The position numbers were made by a program, and so were the translations under genes. DNA of 58,681 bases, taken from Vogesella aquatica (GTDB lineage: Bacteria > Pseudomonadota > Gammaproteobacteria > Burkholderiales > Chromobacteriaceae). The DNA is taken from the NCBI RefSeq assembly GCF_028548455.1, contig NZ_JAQQLF010000028.1, forward strand, positions 1-58,681, given 5' to 3'. Shown in pieces: positions 44,145 through 53,240 of this stretch; position 1 is the stretch's first letter, and every line of letters begins with the position of its first letter. Below the pieces are notes generated by a model. It was not told where the DNA came from and searched no databases. It saw nothing but the letters and a program-made list of their open reading frames with translations.

Positions 44145-45470
44145 ATGACCCGACTCACCGCACGCCACGCCGGCCGCCTGGCCACCGCCTGCACCCTGGC
44201 CCTGGCCGCCCTGTCAGCCCAGGCTGCCACCACGCTGACCATTGCCGCCCTGAACAACCCGGACATGGTCGAGCTGAAAAAGTTGTCGCCGGCCTTCGAA
44301 AAGCAGAACCCGGATATCAAGCTGAACTGGGTCGTACTGGAAGAAAACGTGCTGCGCCAGCGCGTGACCACCGACATCGCCACCAATAGCGGCAAGTTCG
44401 ACGTGATGATGATCGGCACCTACGAAGCCCCGCTGTGGGCCAAGAAAGGCTGGCTGAACCCGATGGACAACCTGGCGCCCGAGTACGACCTGAACGACGT
44501 GGTAAAAACCGCGCGTGACGGCCTGTCCTACGGCGGCAAACTGTACGCCTTGCCGTTCTATGTAGAAAGCTCGATGACCTTCTACCGCAAGGACTTGTTC
44601 GCCAAGCTGGGCCTGACCATGCCGGAGAAACCGACCTACACCCAGATTGCCGACTACGCCAAAGTGCTGAAGGAAAAAGGCGGTGTCTACGGCATCTGCC
44701 TGCGCGGCAAGGCCGGCTGGGGTGAAAACATGGCCTACCTCACCACCCTGGTGAATGCCAACGGCGGCCGCTGGTTCGACGAAAACTGGAAAGCCACCAT
44801 CGACAGCCCGGAATGGAAAAAGTCGGTGAACTTCTACGTTGACCTGCTGAAAAAATACGGCCCGCCGGGTGCCAGCACCAACGGCTTCAACGAAAACCTG
44901 ACCCTGTTTGCCAGCGGCAAGTGCGGCATGTGGATCGACGCCACCGTGGCCGCCGGCATGCTGTTCAACCCGAAAGAATCGCAAGTGGCCGACAAGGTAG
45001 GCTTTGCCCAGGCGCCGACCGGCGTGACCGCCAAGGGCAGCAGCTGGCTGTGGTCGTGGGCACTGGCGGTACCGAAGTCGTCCAAACAGGACGACGCGGC
45101 CAAGAAGTTCGTACAGTGGGCCACCTCCAAGGACTACATCAAGCTGGTAGCCAAGGACCTGGGCTGGACGTCGGTGCCACCGGGTACCCGCATCTCCACC
45201 TACAACCAGCCGGACTACATTGTTGCCGCCCCGTTTGCCAAGTTCGTGCTGAACGCCATCCAGTCGGCCAACCCGAACGATGCCACGCTGAAAAAGGCAC
45301 CGTATAGCGGCATCCAGTTTGTCGGCATTCCGGAGTTCCAGTCCTTCGGTACCGTAGTGGGCCAGGCCATCTCCGGCGCGCTGGCCGGCAATATGACCGT
45401 GGACGCCGCGCTGAAAGCCGCTCAGGCCACGGCCAACCGTGCCGTGATCCAGGGCGGGTACCAGAAGTAA
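44145..45470 (+). CDS. mtlE: Polyol ABC transporter substrate-binding protein
   Basis: 441 residues, periplasmic, family 1 extracellular binding protein. A signal peptide of about 27 residues ends in LSAQA. The mature protein begins TTLTIAALNNPDMVELKKLS and shows KFDVMMIGTYEAPLWAKKGW and LPFYVESSMTFYRKDLFAKL, as in the mannitol/sorbitol binding proteins MtlE and SmoE. AAGGAG precedes ATG 44145. Two permeases and an ATPase follow in the order of Pseudomonas mtlEFGK. Confidence 0.92.
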   Translation: MTRLTARHAGRLATACTLALAALSAQAATTLTIAALNNPDMVELKKLSPAFEKQNPDIKLNWVVLEENVLRQRVTTDIATNSGKFDVMMIGTYEAPLWAKKGWLNPMDNLAPEYDLNDVVKTARDGLSYGGKLYALPFYVESSMTFYRKDLFAKLGLTMPEKPTYTQIADYAKVLKEKGGVYGICLRGKAGWGENMAYLTTLVNANGGRWFDENWKATIDSPEWKKSVNFYVDLLKKYGPPGASTNGFNENLTLFASGKCGMWIDATVAAGMLFNPKESQVADKVGFAQAPTGVTAKGSSWLWSWALAVPKSSKQDDAAKKFVQWATSKDYIKLVAKDLGWTSVPPGTRISTYNQPDYIVAAPFAKFVLNAIQSANPNDATLKKAPYSGIQFVGIPEFQSFGTVVGQAISGALAGNMTVDAALKAAQATANRAVIQGGYQK

Positions 45471-45640
45471 GCACTACCGCCGCCGCCGGGTTGCCACCGT
45501 TTGCCGGCAACCCGGCTTCAGGACCATAACAAAACGAGATAACCCATGCACTCCTCTGCCCACCCTGCCCTGCGCAAAGGCACCGACAGCAGCGCTGGCT
45601 GCAATCGCCGGCCGTTGTCAGCCTGCTGCTGTGGTCCATC

Positions 45641-46447
45641 GTGCCCCTGTTGATGACGATCTGGTTTTCGCTGATCCGTTACAACCTGCTCAGCCCCGAA
45701 GACACCGGCTTCGTCGGGCTGCAAAACTACCAGTTCATGTGGAGCGACCCGGCCTTCCTGCCCGCCGTGTTCAACACACTGCTACTGACGGTAGCCGTAC
45801 TGGTGATCTCGGTCGTCGGCGGCGTGCTGTTGGCCGTACTGTACGACCAGCCGTTCATGGGCCGTGGCATTGCCCGCCTGCTGGTGATTGCGCCCTTCTT
45901 CGTCATGCCCACCGTCAGCGCACTGATCTGGAAAAACATGCTGCTGCACCCGGTATACGGCCTGATTGCCGCCGCCACCACGGCGCTGGGGCTGCCCCCC
46001 ATCGACTGGCTGGGCGAATACCCGATGCTGTCCATCATCATCATTGTCAGCTGGCAATGGTTGCCGTTTGCCTTCCTGATCCTGCTCACCGCCATCCAGT
46101 CGCTGGACCAGGAGCAAAAGGAAGCCGCCCAGATCGACGGCGCCGGCCCTATCGCCATGTTCTTCTACATTGTGCTGCCGCACCTGAAACGCGCCATCGG
46201 CGTGGTGGTGATGATCGAGACCATTTTCCTGCTGTCCATCTTTGCCGAAATCTACACCACCACCGCAGGTGGCCCCGGCACCGCGACCACCACGCTGTCC
46301 TACCTGATCTACCAGCTGGGCCTGCAGCAGTTCGACGTTGGCATGGCCTCTACCGGCGGCATTCTGGCAGTGATCCTGGCCAATATCGTGTCGGTATTCC
46401 TGGTGCGCATGCTGGCCAATAACCTGAAGGGGGAGAACGAACGATGA
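45641..46447 (+). CDS. mtlF: Polyol ABC transporter permease, apparent N-terminal frameshift
   Basis: Inner-membrane permease. The intact frame begins only at a GTG (45641) and yields 268 residues, with the permease loop EAAQIDGAGPIAMFFYIVLP in place. Homologues have about 20-30 more residues. The missing start of membrane helix 1 (QRWLQSPAVVSLLLWSI) is encoded just upstream in the same frame without a start codon. A ribosome site and ATG at 45546 (MHSSAHPALRKGTD) lie in another frame. Loss of one base near 45575-45592 would join the two. So this is either a real frameshift or a sequence error. The stop overlaps mtlG (ATGA). Confidence 0.85.
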   Translation: MPLLMTIWFSLIRYNLLSPEDTGFVGLQNYQFMWSDPAFLPAVFNTLLLTVAVLVISVVGGVLLAVLYDQPFMGRGIARLLVIAPFFVMPTVSALIWKNMLLHPVYGLIAAATTALGLPPIDWLGEYPMLSIIIIVSWQWLPFAFLILLTAIQSLDQEQKEAAQIDGAGPIAMFFYIVLPHLKRAIGVVVMIETIFLLSIFAEIYTTTAGGPGTATTTLSYLIYQLGLQQFDVGMASTGGILAVILANIVSVFLVRMLANNLKGENER

Positions 46448-47268
46448 AACGCACCGCATCGCGCCAGCTGCAATATGTGCTCACCACGGCCCTGGCCTGG
46501 TCGCTGGCCCTGCTGATCTTCTTTCCCATCCTGTGGATGATGCTGACAGCGTTCAAGACCGAAAGCCAGGCTTACCAGCTGTCGCTGTTTTTCACGCCCA
46601 CACTGGAAAGCTTCCACGAGGTGTTTTCGCGCAGCGATTACATGAGCTTTGCGGCCAACTCCATCGCCATTTCCGGTGGCGTCACCGTACTGAGCCTGCT
46701 GGTCGCGATACCGGCGGCCTACAGCATGGCGTTCTTTCCCACCAGCAAGACGCAGAAAATCCTGCTGTGGATGATGTCCACCAAGATGATGCCGTCGGTA
46801 GGCGTGCTGCTGCCGGTATACCTGCTGTGGAAGAGTATCGGCCTGCTCGATACCGTCAGCGGCCTGATCATCATCTACACGCTGATCAACCTGCCGATTG
46901 CGGTGTGGATGACCTACACCTATTTCTGCGAAGTACCGAAGGAAATCCTGGAAGCCTCGCGCATCGACGGTGCCAGTACCTGGCAAGAGGTGTGCTACCT
47001 GCTGCTGCCGATGTCGCTGCCGGGCCTGGCGTCTACCGCGCTGCTGCTGCTGATCCTGTCGTGGAACGAGGCGTTCTGGAGCATTAACCTCACCAGTGCC
47101 AACGCCGCCCCGCTGACGGTGTTCATCGCCTCGTACTCCAGCCCCGAGGGCCTGTTCTGGGCCAAGCTGTCTGCCGCCTCGCTGCTGGCCGTGGCGCCCA
47201 TCATGGTGCTGGGCTGGCTCACGCAGAAGCAGCTGGTACGCGGCCTGACCTTCGGAGCGGTGAAGTGA
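46444..47268 (+). CDS. mtlG: Polyol ABC transporter permease (second)
   Basis: 274 residues with six membrane helices. The binding-protein-dependent permease signature is EASRIDGASTWQEVCYLLLP, which docks the ATPase. VGVLLPVYLLWKSIGLLD and NEAFWSINLTSANAAPLTVF are typical of MtlG/SmoG. The start overlaps mtlF (46444-46447) and the stop overlaps the HAD gene by one base (TGATG), so all are coupled. Confidence 0.93.
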   Translation: MKRTASRQLQYVLTTALAWSLALLIFFPILWMMLTAFKTESQAYQLSLFFTPTLESFHEVFSRSDYMSFAANSIAISGGVTVLSLLVAIPAAYSMAFFPTSKTQKILLWMMSTKMMPSVGVLLPVYLLWKSIGLLDTVSGLIIIYTLINLPIAVWMTYTYFCEVPKEILEASRIDGASTWQEVCYLLLPMSLPGLASTALLLLILSWNEAFWSINLTSANAAPLTVFIASYSSPEGLFWAKLSAASLLAVAPIMVLGWLTQKQLVRGLTFGAVK

Positions 47269-47945
47269 TGCCGGCCTACACCCACCTGATCAGCGATTGC
47301 GACGGCGTGCTGCTGGACAGCGAAGCCATCGCCTTTGACACGCTGCTACAGCAGCTGGCGCCGCTGCTGCCCGGGCAGGACCTGGACGCGCTGGTACGCC
47401 CGCGCCTGGGCCTGACCCTGCCCGACCTGCTGGCCGACATCGGCCGCCAGCACCCGTTGCCGCTGGGCGATGACGCTATCGCCGCCATGCGCCACCACAT
47501 CGAAAACGAAGTGGCGCGCCTGGCCCGCCCTATCCGTGGTGTGGACGCCGCGCTGCGCGCCATCCCGCTGCCCAAGGCCTGCGCCAGCAATAGTGCGGCC
47601 AACCGTGTACGCAGCGCGCTGGCGCAGAGCGGCCTGCTGGCGCACTTCGGCCCGCACGTGTACTGCGCCGACGAAGTGGGCATCGCCAAGCCCGACCCTG
47701 GCCTGTTCCTGCACGCGGCGCGCGCGCTGGGTGCCAGCCCGGCACGCTGCCTGGTGGTGGAAGACAGTGTTACCGGTACCCGGGCGGCCAGCGCCGCCGG
47801 CATGACGGTGCTGGGCTTTACCGGTGCCGGCCATATTGCCGACGGCCAGGCCCGGCGGCTACGCGACTGCGGCGCCCGCTACACCTTTGATGACATGGCA
47901 CAGCTGCCGGCCCTGGTAGCCCGCCTGTGCCAGCCTCACCCCTGA
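47268..47945 (+). CDS. HAD-superfamily hydrolase (beta-phosphoglucomutase-like)
   Basis: 225 residues. Catalytic aspartates are in LISDCDGVLLDSEAIAFD (D10, D12). The cap domain follows, then CLVVEDSVTGTRAASAAGM with the late acidic pair. Similar small HAD phosphatases occur in polyol ABC operons and are thought to dephosphorylate sugar or polyol phosphates, but the substrate is unknown. ATG 47268 is chosen for the one-base overlap with mtlG; a GTG codon lies three bases before it. Confidence 0.87.
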   Translation: MPAYTHLISDCDGVLLDSEAIAFDTLLQQLAPLLPGQDLDALVRPRLGLTLPDLLADIGRQHPLPLGDDAIAAMRHHIENEVARLARPIRGVDAALRAIPLPKACASNSAANRVRSALAQSGLLAHFGPHVYCADEVGIAKPDPGLFLHAARALGASPARCLVVEDSVTGTRAASAAGMTVLGFTGAGHIADGQARRLRDCGARYTFDDMAQLPALVARLCQPHP

Positions 47946-47987
47946 AAAATACGGGTGGCCCGGACGGCTACCCCAAGGAGACAGATC

Positions 47988-49112
47988 ATGGCTAGCGTTA
48001 CCCTGCGTAACATCAGCAAGCGTTACGGCGACAGCCCGGAAGTAATGCGCGATATCCAGCTGGACATCGCCGATGGTGAATTCGTCGTGTTTGTCGGCCC
48101 CAGCGGCTGCGGTAAATCCACCCTGCTGCGCATGATTGCCGGCCTGGAAGATATCAGCGGCGGCGATATGTATATCGGCGACGAACGCGTCAACGACATC
48201 CCGCCCGCCAAGCGCGGCATCGCCATGGTGTTCCAGAGCTATGCGCTCTACCCGCACATGTCGCTGTACGACAATATGGCTTTTGGCCTGAAGCTGGCCG
48301 GCAAGAGCAAGCCGGAAATCGATGCCGCTGTCCAGAAAGCCGCCAAGATCCTGCACATCGACCACCTGCTGGACCGCAAACCCAAAGCCTTGTCCGGCGG
48401 CCAGCGCCAGCGCGTAGCCATTGGCCGCGCCATTACCCGCGAACCCAAGGTGTTCCTGTTTGACGAGCCACTGTCCAACCTGGACGCCGCGCTGCGCGTC
48501 AAAATGCGGCTGGAGTTCTCCCGCCTGCATCAAGACCTGAAAACCACCATGATCTACGTTACCCACGACCAGGTAGAAGCCATGACGCTGGCCGACAAGA
48601 TCGTGGTGCTGTCCGCCGGCCGCGTCGAGCAGGTGGGCAGCCCGCAAACGCTATACCACCACCCGGCAAACCGCTTTGTCGCCGGTTTTATTGGCTCACC
48701 CAAGATGAACTTCATCGACGGTGTGGTGGTATCGGCCAACGCACAACAGGCCACGATACAGATCCACGGTGGCGGCCTGCAGACCGTCTGCGTGGACGGT
48801 AGCAGCCTGACAAACGGCGAGGTGGTAACGCTAGGCGTGCGCCCGGAATACCTGCGCCGCGATGACAGCCAGCCCACCGTGCATGGCCGGGTCAGCACCG
48901 TGGAAAGCCTGGGCGACTTCTCCTACCTGTACGCCGAGTCGGACAGTGCCAGCGAGCCGCTGGTCTGCCGCATGCCGGATGGCGAGCACGCGGCCAACGG
49001 CAGCCCGGCCGGGTTCAGCATCGCGCCGCACCACTGCCACCTGTTCCGCGAAGATGGCCTGGCACTGCCACGCACGCAGCCCGTCACGCGCGAAGCTGCC
49101 CCCGCGCACTAG
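47988..49112 (+). CDS. mtlK: Polyol ABC transporter ATP-binding protein (MalK/UgpC type)
   Basis: 374 residues. Walker A is GPSGCGKST, the signature is [16 protein letters not shown], Walker B is [13 protein letters not shown], and the switch His is in [14 protein letters not shown]. The C-terminal OB-type regulatory domain of the MalK group is present ([17 protein letters not shown]). AAGGAG eight bases before ATG 47988 sets the start. It energises the mtlEFG importer. Confidence 0.95.
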   Translation: MASVTLRNISKRYGDSPEVMRDIQLDIADGEFVVFVGPSGCGKSTLLRMIAGLEDISGGDMYIGDERVNDIPPAKRGIAMVFQSYALYPHMSLYDNMAFGLKLAGKSKPEIDAAVQKAAKILHIDHLLDRKPKALSGGQRQRVAIGRAITREPKVFLFDEPLSNLDAALRVKMRLEFSRLHQDLKTTMIYVTHDQVEAMTLADKIVVLSAGRVEQVGSPQTLYHHPANRFVAGFIGSPKMNFIDGVVVSANAQQATIQIHGGGLQTVCVDGSSLTNGEVVTLGVRPEYLRRDDSQPTVHGRVSTVESLGDFSYLYAESDSASEPLVCRMPDGEHAANGSPAGFSIAPHHCHLFREDGLALPRTQPVTREAAPAH

Positions 49113-49222
49113 CACTACCGTATCCGGCCGCCTTGCGGCCAACCCTGCCCCGTATGCCAGGCCTGCCACCGGCCCGGCAGGGGGAGGTCTTGTCTTCATC
49201 GTCATTACAGGACACCCCGAAC

Positions 49223-50617
49223 ATGTCTACCGCCTCTTCCATACCCTGCTGGCTGCACATCGGCGCCGGCTCTTTTCACCGCGCCCATCAGGCCTGGTAC
49301 CTGGACCAGCTGGACAAACACGGCCAGGCCCGCTGGGCGCTGACCCTGGCCAATATCCGCGCCGATATGACACCGCTACTGGCACAGTTGGCCGCACAAC
49401 AGGGGCGCTATACGCTGGAAACCATTTCTCCGGCCGGCGAACACCGCTACGAAACCGTCACCGCCATCAGTGACATCGTGCCGTGGCAGCCCGACCTGCA
49501 GCCGTTGATCGCCAAGGGCGCCGACGCCGGCACCCGTGTCATCTCGTTTACCGTGACAGAAGGCGGCTACTACCTGGACCAGTCCCAGCAACTGGACACC
49601 GCCAACCCCGACCTGGCCGCCGACCTGGATGGCGGGCTGAACACTATCTACGGTGCGGTCGCCGCCATCCTGCGGGCGCGCCAGGCCGCCGGCAACGCCC
49701 CGGTCACCCTGCTGAACTGTGACAACCTGCGCCACAATGGCGAACGCTTCCGCCAAGGTCTGCAGCAGTTCCTGACCCTGCGCGGCGAGCATACGCTGCT
49801 GGCCTGGGCAGACCGCCACACCAGCAGCCCCAATACCATGGTGGACCGCATCACCCCGCGCCCGACACCGGAGGTGAGCGCCCGCGTGCTGCAGGCCACC
49901 GGCCAGCACGACCCCTGCGCGCTGATGGCCGAGCCGTTCATCCAGTGGGTGGTGGAAGACCACTTCATCGCCGGGCGCCCGGCACTGGAAGCCGTCGGCG
50001 TGGAAACCGTCGATTCGGTACTGCCGTACGAAGAAGCCAAGATCCGCATCCTCAACGCCAGCCATAGCTGCATTGCCTGGGCCGGCACCCTGCGCGGCCT
50101 GCTGTACATCCACGACAGTACTGCCGTCCCCAGCATCCGCCAGATGGCACACGACTACGTCACCCACGACGTCATCCCCTGCCTGAGCCCCAGCCCGCTG
50201 GACCTGGCCGCCTACCGCGACACGGTACTGGACCGCTTCAGCAACCCCTACATCCTGGACAGCAATCAGCGTGTGGCCGCCGACGGTTTCTCCAAGATTC
50301 CGGGCTTCATTGCCCCTACGTTGCAACAGGCAGTAGCACGCGGCGCCGACCCTGTTCATACTGCCGTGCTGCCCGCCCTGTTTCTGCGTTTCCTGCAACG
50401 CTGGCAGGCCGGTGCGCTGCCGTATGCCTACCAGGATGGCATCATGGACCCGGCAGCCTGCCAGCAGATGCTGGCAGCCGACAACGTCGTGGCCGCGTAT
50501 GCGGCCAACACCATGCTGTGGGGCGAGCTGGCCGGTACCTCAGTGCTCAACAGCCTGCTCAACCGTGCACTGGCACGGGTGGACAGCTGGCTGGCCACGC
50601 AGGATGCGGCCAACTAG
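49223..50617 (+). CDS. dalD: Mannitol-dehydrogenase-family polyol dehydrogenase, probably D-arabinitol 4-dehydrogenase
   Basis: 464 residues of the long-chain, zinc-independent polyol dehydrogenase family. The N-terminus [20 protein letters not shown] matches D-arabinitol 4-dehydrogenase (DalD) better than the longer MtlD (about 490). [16 protein letters not shown] and [20 protein letters not shown] contain the family's Lys-Asn-Asn-His active-site elements. It should give xylulose from arabitol, which the next gene would phosphorylate, and may also oxidise mannitol to fructose for the last gene. The open frame extends upstream to 49133, but the domain starts at 49223. Confidence 0.88.
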   Translation: MSTASSIPCWLHIGAGSFHRAHQAWYLDQLDKHGQARWALTLANIRADMTPLLAQLAAQQGRYTLETISPAGEHRYETVTAISDIVPWQPDLQPLIAKGADAGTRVISFTVTEGGYYLDQSQQLDTANPDLAADLDGGLNTIYGAVAAILRARQAAGNAPVTLLNCDNLRHNGERFRQGLQQFLTLRGEHTLLAWADRHTSSPNTMVDRITPRPTPEVSARVLQATGQHDPCALMAEPFIQWVVEDHFIAGRPALEAVGVETVDSVLPYEEAKIRILNASHSCIAWAGTLRGLLYIHDSTAVPSIRQMAHDYVTHDVIPCLSPSPLDLAAYRDTVLDRFSNPYILDSNQRVAADGFSKIPGFIAPTLQQAVARGADPVHTAVLPALFLRFLQRWQAGALPYAYQDGIMDPAACQQMLAADNVVAAYAANTMLWGELAGTSVLNSLLNRALARVDSWLATQDAAN

Positions 50618-50638
50618 CACCCGATTGCGGAGGAAGGG

Positions 50639-52117
50639 ATGTATCTAGGAATCGATCTTGGCACGTCGGAAGTGAAAGTCGTGCTGCTGGACGGGCAAGG
50701 CAACCTGGCGGCCGTGGCTGGCGAGGCGCTGAGCGTATCGCGGCCACAGCCGGGCTGGTCGGAGCAAGACCCGCAAGCCTGGTGGGACGCCACCTGCACC
50801 GCCATTGCCCGCTTGCGCGACAAAGCCGGCGCGGCCTTTGCCGAAGTCCGCGCCATCGGCCTGTCCGGCCAGATGCACGGCGCCGTGCTGCTGGACGCTG
50901 ACGACCGCGTATTGCGGCCCGCCATCCTGTGGAATGACTTGCGCAGCGTGGCCGAGTGCGAAGCGCTGACCCGCGCGGCGCCGTCGCTGCATCAAGTGGC
51001 CGGCAACCTGGCCATGCCCGGCTTTACCGCCCCCAAATTGCTGTGGGTGGCGCGCCACGAGCCCGCCGTGTTTGCGGCTACCCGCTGCGTGCTGCTGCCC
51101 AAGGACTACCTGCGCCTGCGCCTGACCGGCGACAAGGTCGGCGACACGTCGGATGCCTCCGGCACGCTGTGGCTGGACGTGGCAGCGCGTGACTGGTCCG
51201 ACACCTTGCTGGCCGCCTGCGGCCTGGATCGCAGCCACATGCCACGGCTGGTGGAAGGCCCGCAGGCTGCCGGTTCCCTGCTGCCGGCACTGGCTGCCGA
51301 ATGGGGGCTGTCGCCGGATGTCATCGTAGCCGGTGGTGCCGGTGATGGCGCCGCCAGTGCTATCGGTATCGGTGCGGTCGCCCCGGGCGACGGCTTTTTG
51401 TCGCTGGGCACGTCCGGCGTGATGTTCGTGGTAGATGACCACTTCCGCCCCAACCCCGACTCGGCGCTGCACACTTTCTGCCATGCCCTGCCGGGGCGCT
51501 GGAACCAGATGAGCGTCATGTTGGCCGCAGCCAGCTGCCTGCGCTGGTTTTGCCGCCTGACCAGCGTGGACGAAGCCAGCCTGCTGCAGGAAATCGCGGC
51601 ACTGGATAGCCAGGCGCTGGCGGGGGCGCCGCTGTTTCTGCCCTATCTGTCGGGCGAGCGTACGCCTCACAACGACCCGTTCGCGCCCGGCGTATTCTGG
51701 GGCCTCACCCAGGCGCATGACCGCGCCGCGCTAGGCTACGCCGTGCTGGAGGGCGTGAGCTTTGGCATGGTAGACGGGCTGGATGCCTTGCGTGCCGCCG
51801 GCAGCCAGGTCAGCAAGCTGTCGCTGGTCGGCGGCGGTGCCCGCAGCCCGTACTGGGCACAGCTACTGGCCGATGCACTGGGCCTGGACATCGTCACCCA
51901 TGTCGGCAGCGAGTCCGGCGGGGCACTTGGTGCCGCGCGGCTGGGCTGGCTGGCCGATGGTGGCGAGCTGGCCTCCGTGTGTACCCGCCCACCGGTCAAG
52001 GCGGTCTATCAGCCGGATACCACACGTCATGCGGCCCTGCTTCCCCGCCTGCAACGCTTTCGTGATATCTATCGCCACCGCCCGCCGGCCTTAACCCTTA
52101 CCGGGCAGCAGCCATGA
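50639..52117 (+). CDS. xylB: Xylulokinase
   Basis: 492-residue FGGY kinase. It opens with YLGIDLGTSEVKVVLLD; SGQMHGAVLLDADDRVLRPA with ILWNDLR is the xylulokinase-type substrate loop, and GAGDGAASAIGIGAVAPGDG lies in the ATP domain. It phosphorylates D-xylulose. GGAGGAAGGG directly before the ATG is a very strong ribosome site. Called mtlY in Pseudomonas mannitol operons, it connects arabitol to the pentose phosphate pathway. Confidence 0.94.
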   Translation: MYLGIDLGTSEVKVVLLDGQGNLAAVAGEALSVSRPQPGWSEQDPQAWWDATCTAIARLRDKAGAAFAEVRAIGLSGQMHGAVLLDADDRVLRPAILWNDLRSVAECEALTRAAPSLHQVAGNLAMPGFTAPKLLWVARHEPAVFAATRCVLLPKDYLRLRLTGDKVGDTSDASGTLWLDVAARDWSDTLLAACGLDRSHMPRLVEGPQAAGSLLPALAAEWGLSPDVIVAGGAGDGAASAIGIGAVAPGDGFLSLGTSGVMFVVDDHFRPNPDSALHTFCHALPGRWNQMSVMLAAASCLRWFCRLTSVDEASLLQEIAALDSQALAGAPLFLPYLSGERTPHNDPFAPGVFWGLTQAHDRAALGYAVLEGVSFGMVDGLDALRAAGSQVSKLSLVGGGARSPYWAQLLADALGLDIVTHVGSESGGALGAARLGWLADGGELASVCTRPPVKAVYQPDTTRHAALLPRLQRFRDIYRHRPPALTLTGQQP

Positions 52118-52151
52118 GCTGGCTGCCTGATCCTAGCCAGGAGGCTGCCTT

Positions 52152-53087
52152 ATGTTCCTGATCTGTGGCGAAGCACTATTCGATGTATTCCTGCAAAACG
52201 GCCAGGCCAGCTGGCCGGCGCTGGACTATCGCGCCATCCCCGGAGACTCGCCGTTCAACGTGGCCATCGGCGTAGCCCGGCTTGGCCAGCCGTCGGCGCT
52301 GCTGGGTGCCGTGTCCACCGACTTTCTGGGCCAACAGCTGCAGGCCGTCCTGCAGCAGGAAAACGTGGCCACCCGCTATCTGCTACAACGTGCGCTAGCC
52401 ACCACGCTGGCACTGGTCAGCCTGGATGCCAGCGGCCATCCGCAGTACGCTTTTTATGGCGATAAAGCGCCGGAAGCCAGCCTGACTGTTGCCGAGCTGC
52501 CAACGCTGGACGAGCAGATTACCGGCATCCACTTTGGCTCCTACGCCTTGGTACGCTCGCCAACGGCGGAAGCCCTCGCCACGCTACTGCAGCGTGAAAG
52601 CGGCCAGCGCCTGTGCACGCTAGACCCGAATATCCGCCTGAACGTGGAGCCCGAGCTGGCACGCTGGCGCGAGGTCATCGAGCACCACGCCGGCCTGGTC
52701 GACCTGATCAAGGTCAGCGACGAAGACCTGCAGCTGCTGTACCCGGATACAGACCCGGCTATCAGCGCACGGCGCTGGCTGAGCGGGCGCTGCCAGCTGG
52801 TACTGATGACGCGCGGTGGCGACGGTGTCTGCGTATTCAGCCGCCAGCACGGCGAGTGGCAGCACGCAGCGGGCAAGGTCAACGTGGTCGATACCGTCGG
52901 TGCAGGTGACACCTTCCAGGCAGCCTTGCTGTGCTATCTGGCCGAGCATGACCTGGCCTCGCCACAGGGCGTGGCCAGCCTGTCCCGTGCGCAGATCGAT
53001 ACAATGGTGCAGTTTGCTACCCGCGCAGCAGCACTCACCTGCTCGCGGCGCGGGCCGGAGCTGCCACGCCGCCACGAGCTGGGCTGA
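52152..53087 (+). CDS. mtlZ: Fructokinase (PfkB family)
   Basis: 311 residues of the ribokinase/PfkB family. The N-terminal FLICGEALFDVFLQ and GDSPFNVAIGVARLG form the substrate loop. The C-terminal signature is VVDTVGAGDTFQAALLCYLA with the catalytic Asp in GAGD. As last gene of the polyol operon it should phosphorylate fructose from mannitol or sorbitol. CCAGGAGG precedes the ATG by nine bases. Confidence 0.93.
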   Translation: MFLICGEALFDVFLQNGQASWPALDYRAIPGDSPFNVAIGVARLGQPSALLGAVSTDFLGQQLQAVLQQENVATRYLLQRALATTLALVSLDASGHPQYAFYGDKAPEASLTVAELPTLDEQITGIHFGSYALVRSPTAEALATLLQRESGQRLCTLDPNIRLNVEPELARWREVIEHHAGLVDLIKVSDEDLQLLYPDTDPAISARRWLSGRCQLVLMTRGGDGVCVFSRQHGEWQHAAGKVNVVDTVGAGDTFQAALLCYLAEHDLASPQGVASLSRAQIDTMVQFATRAAALTCSRRGPELPRRHELG

Positions 53088-53110
53088 TCTGCCCTGCTGC
53101 ACGGCAAGCG

Positions 53111-53148
53111 CTGCGGCCAACCCGGGCAAGCTGCCAGGTTGGCCGCAG
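53111..53148. repeat. Inverted pair of the GCGGCCAAC motif
   Basis: CTGCGGCCAACC (53111-53122) and GGTTGGCCGCAG (53137-53148) form a 12-bp stem with a 14-base loop between the fructokinase gene and the terminator. Confidence 0.65.
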
Positions 53149-53174
53149 ACTCGCCGGGGCACCATCGGACAACA

Positions 53175-53204
53175 AAAAGCCCTTCCGCAAGCGGAAGGGC
53201 TTTT
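53175..53204. terminator. Bidirectional terminator between the polyol operon and the binding-protein gene
   Basis: AAAAGCCCTTCCGC-AA-GCGGAAGGGCTTTT, perfect 14-bp arms with T tracts on both sides, between convergent genes. Confidence 0.9.
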
Positions 53205-53240
53205 CTCTCTCCGGCACCCTCTCAGGTGCGCGTGCCAGGC

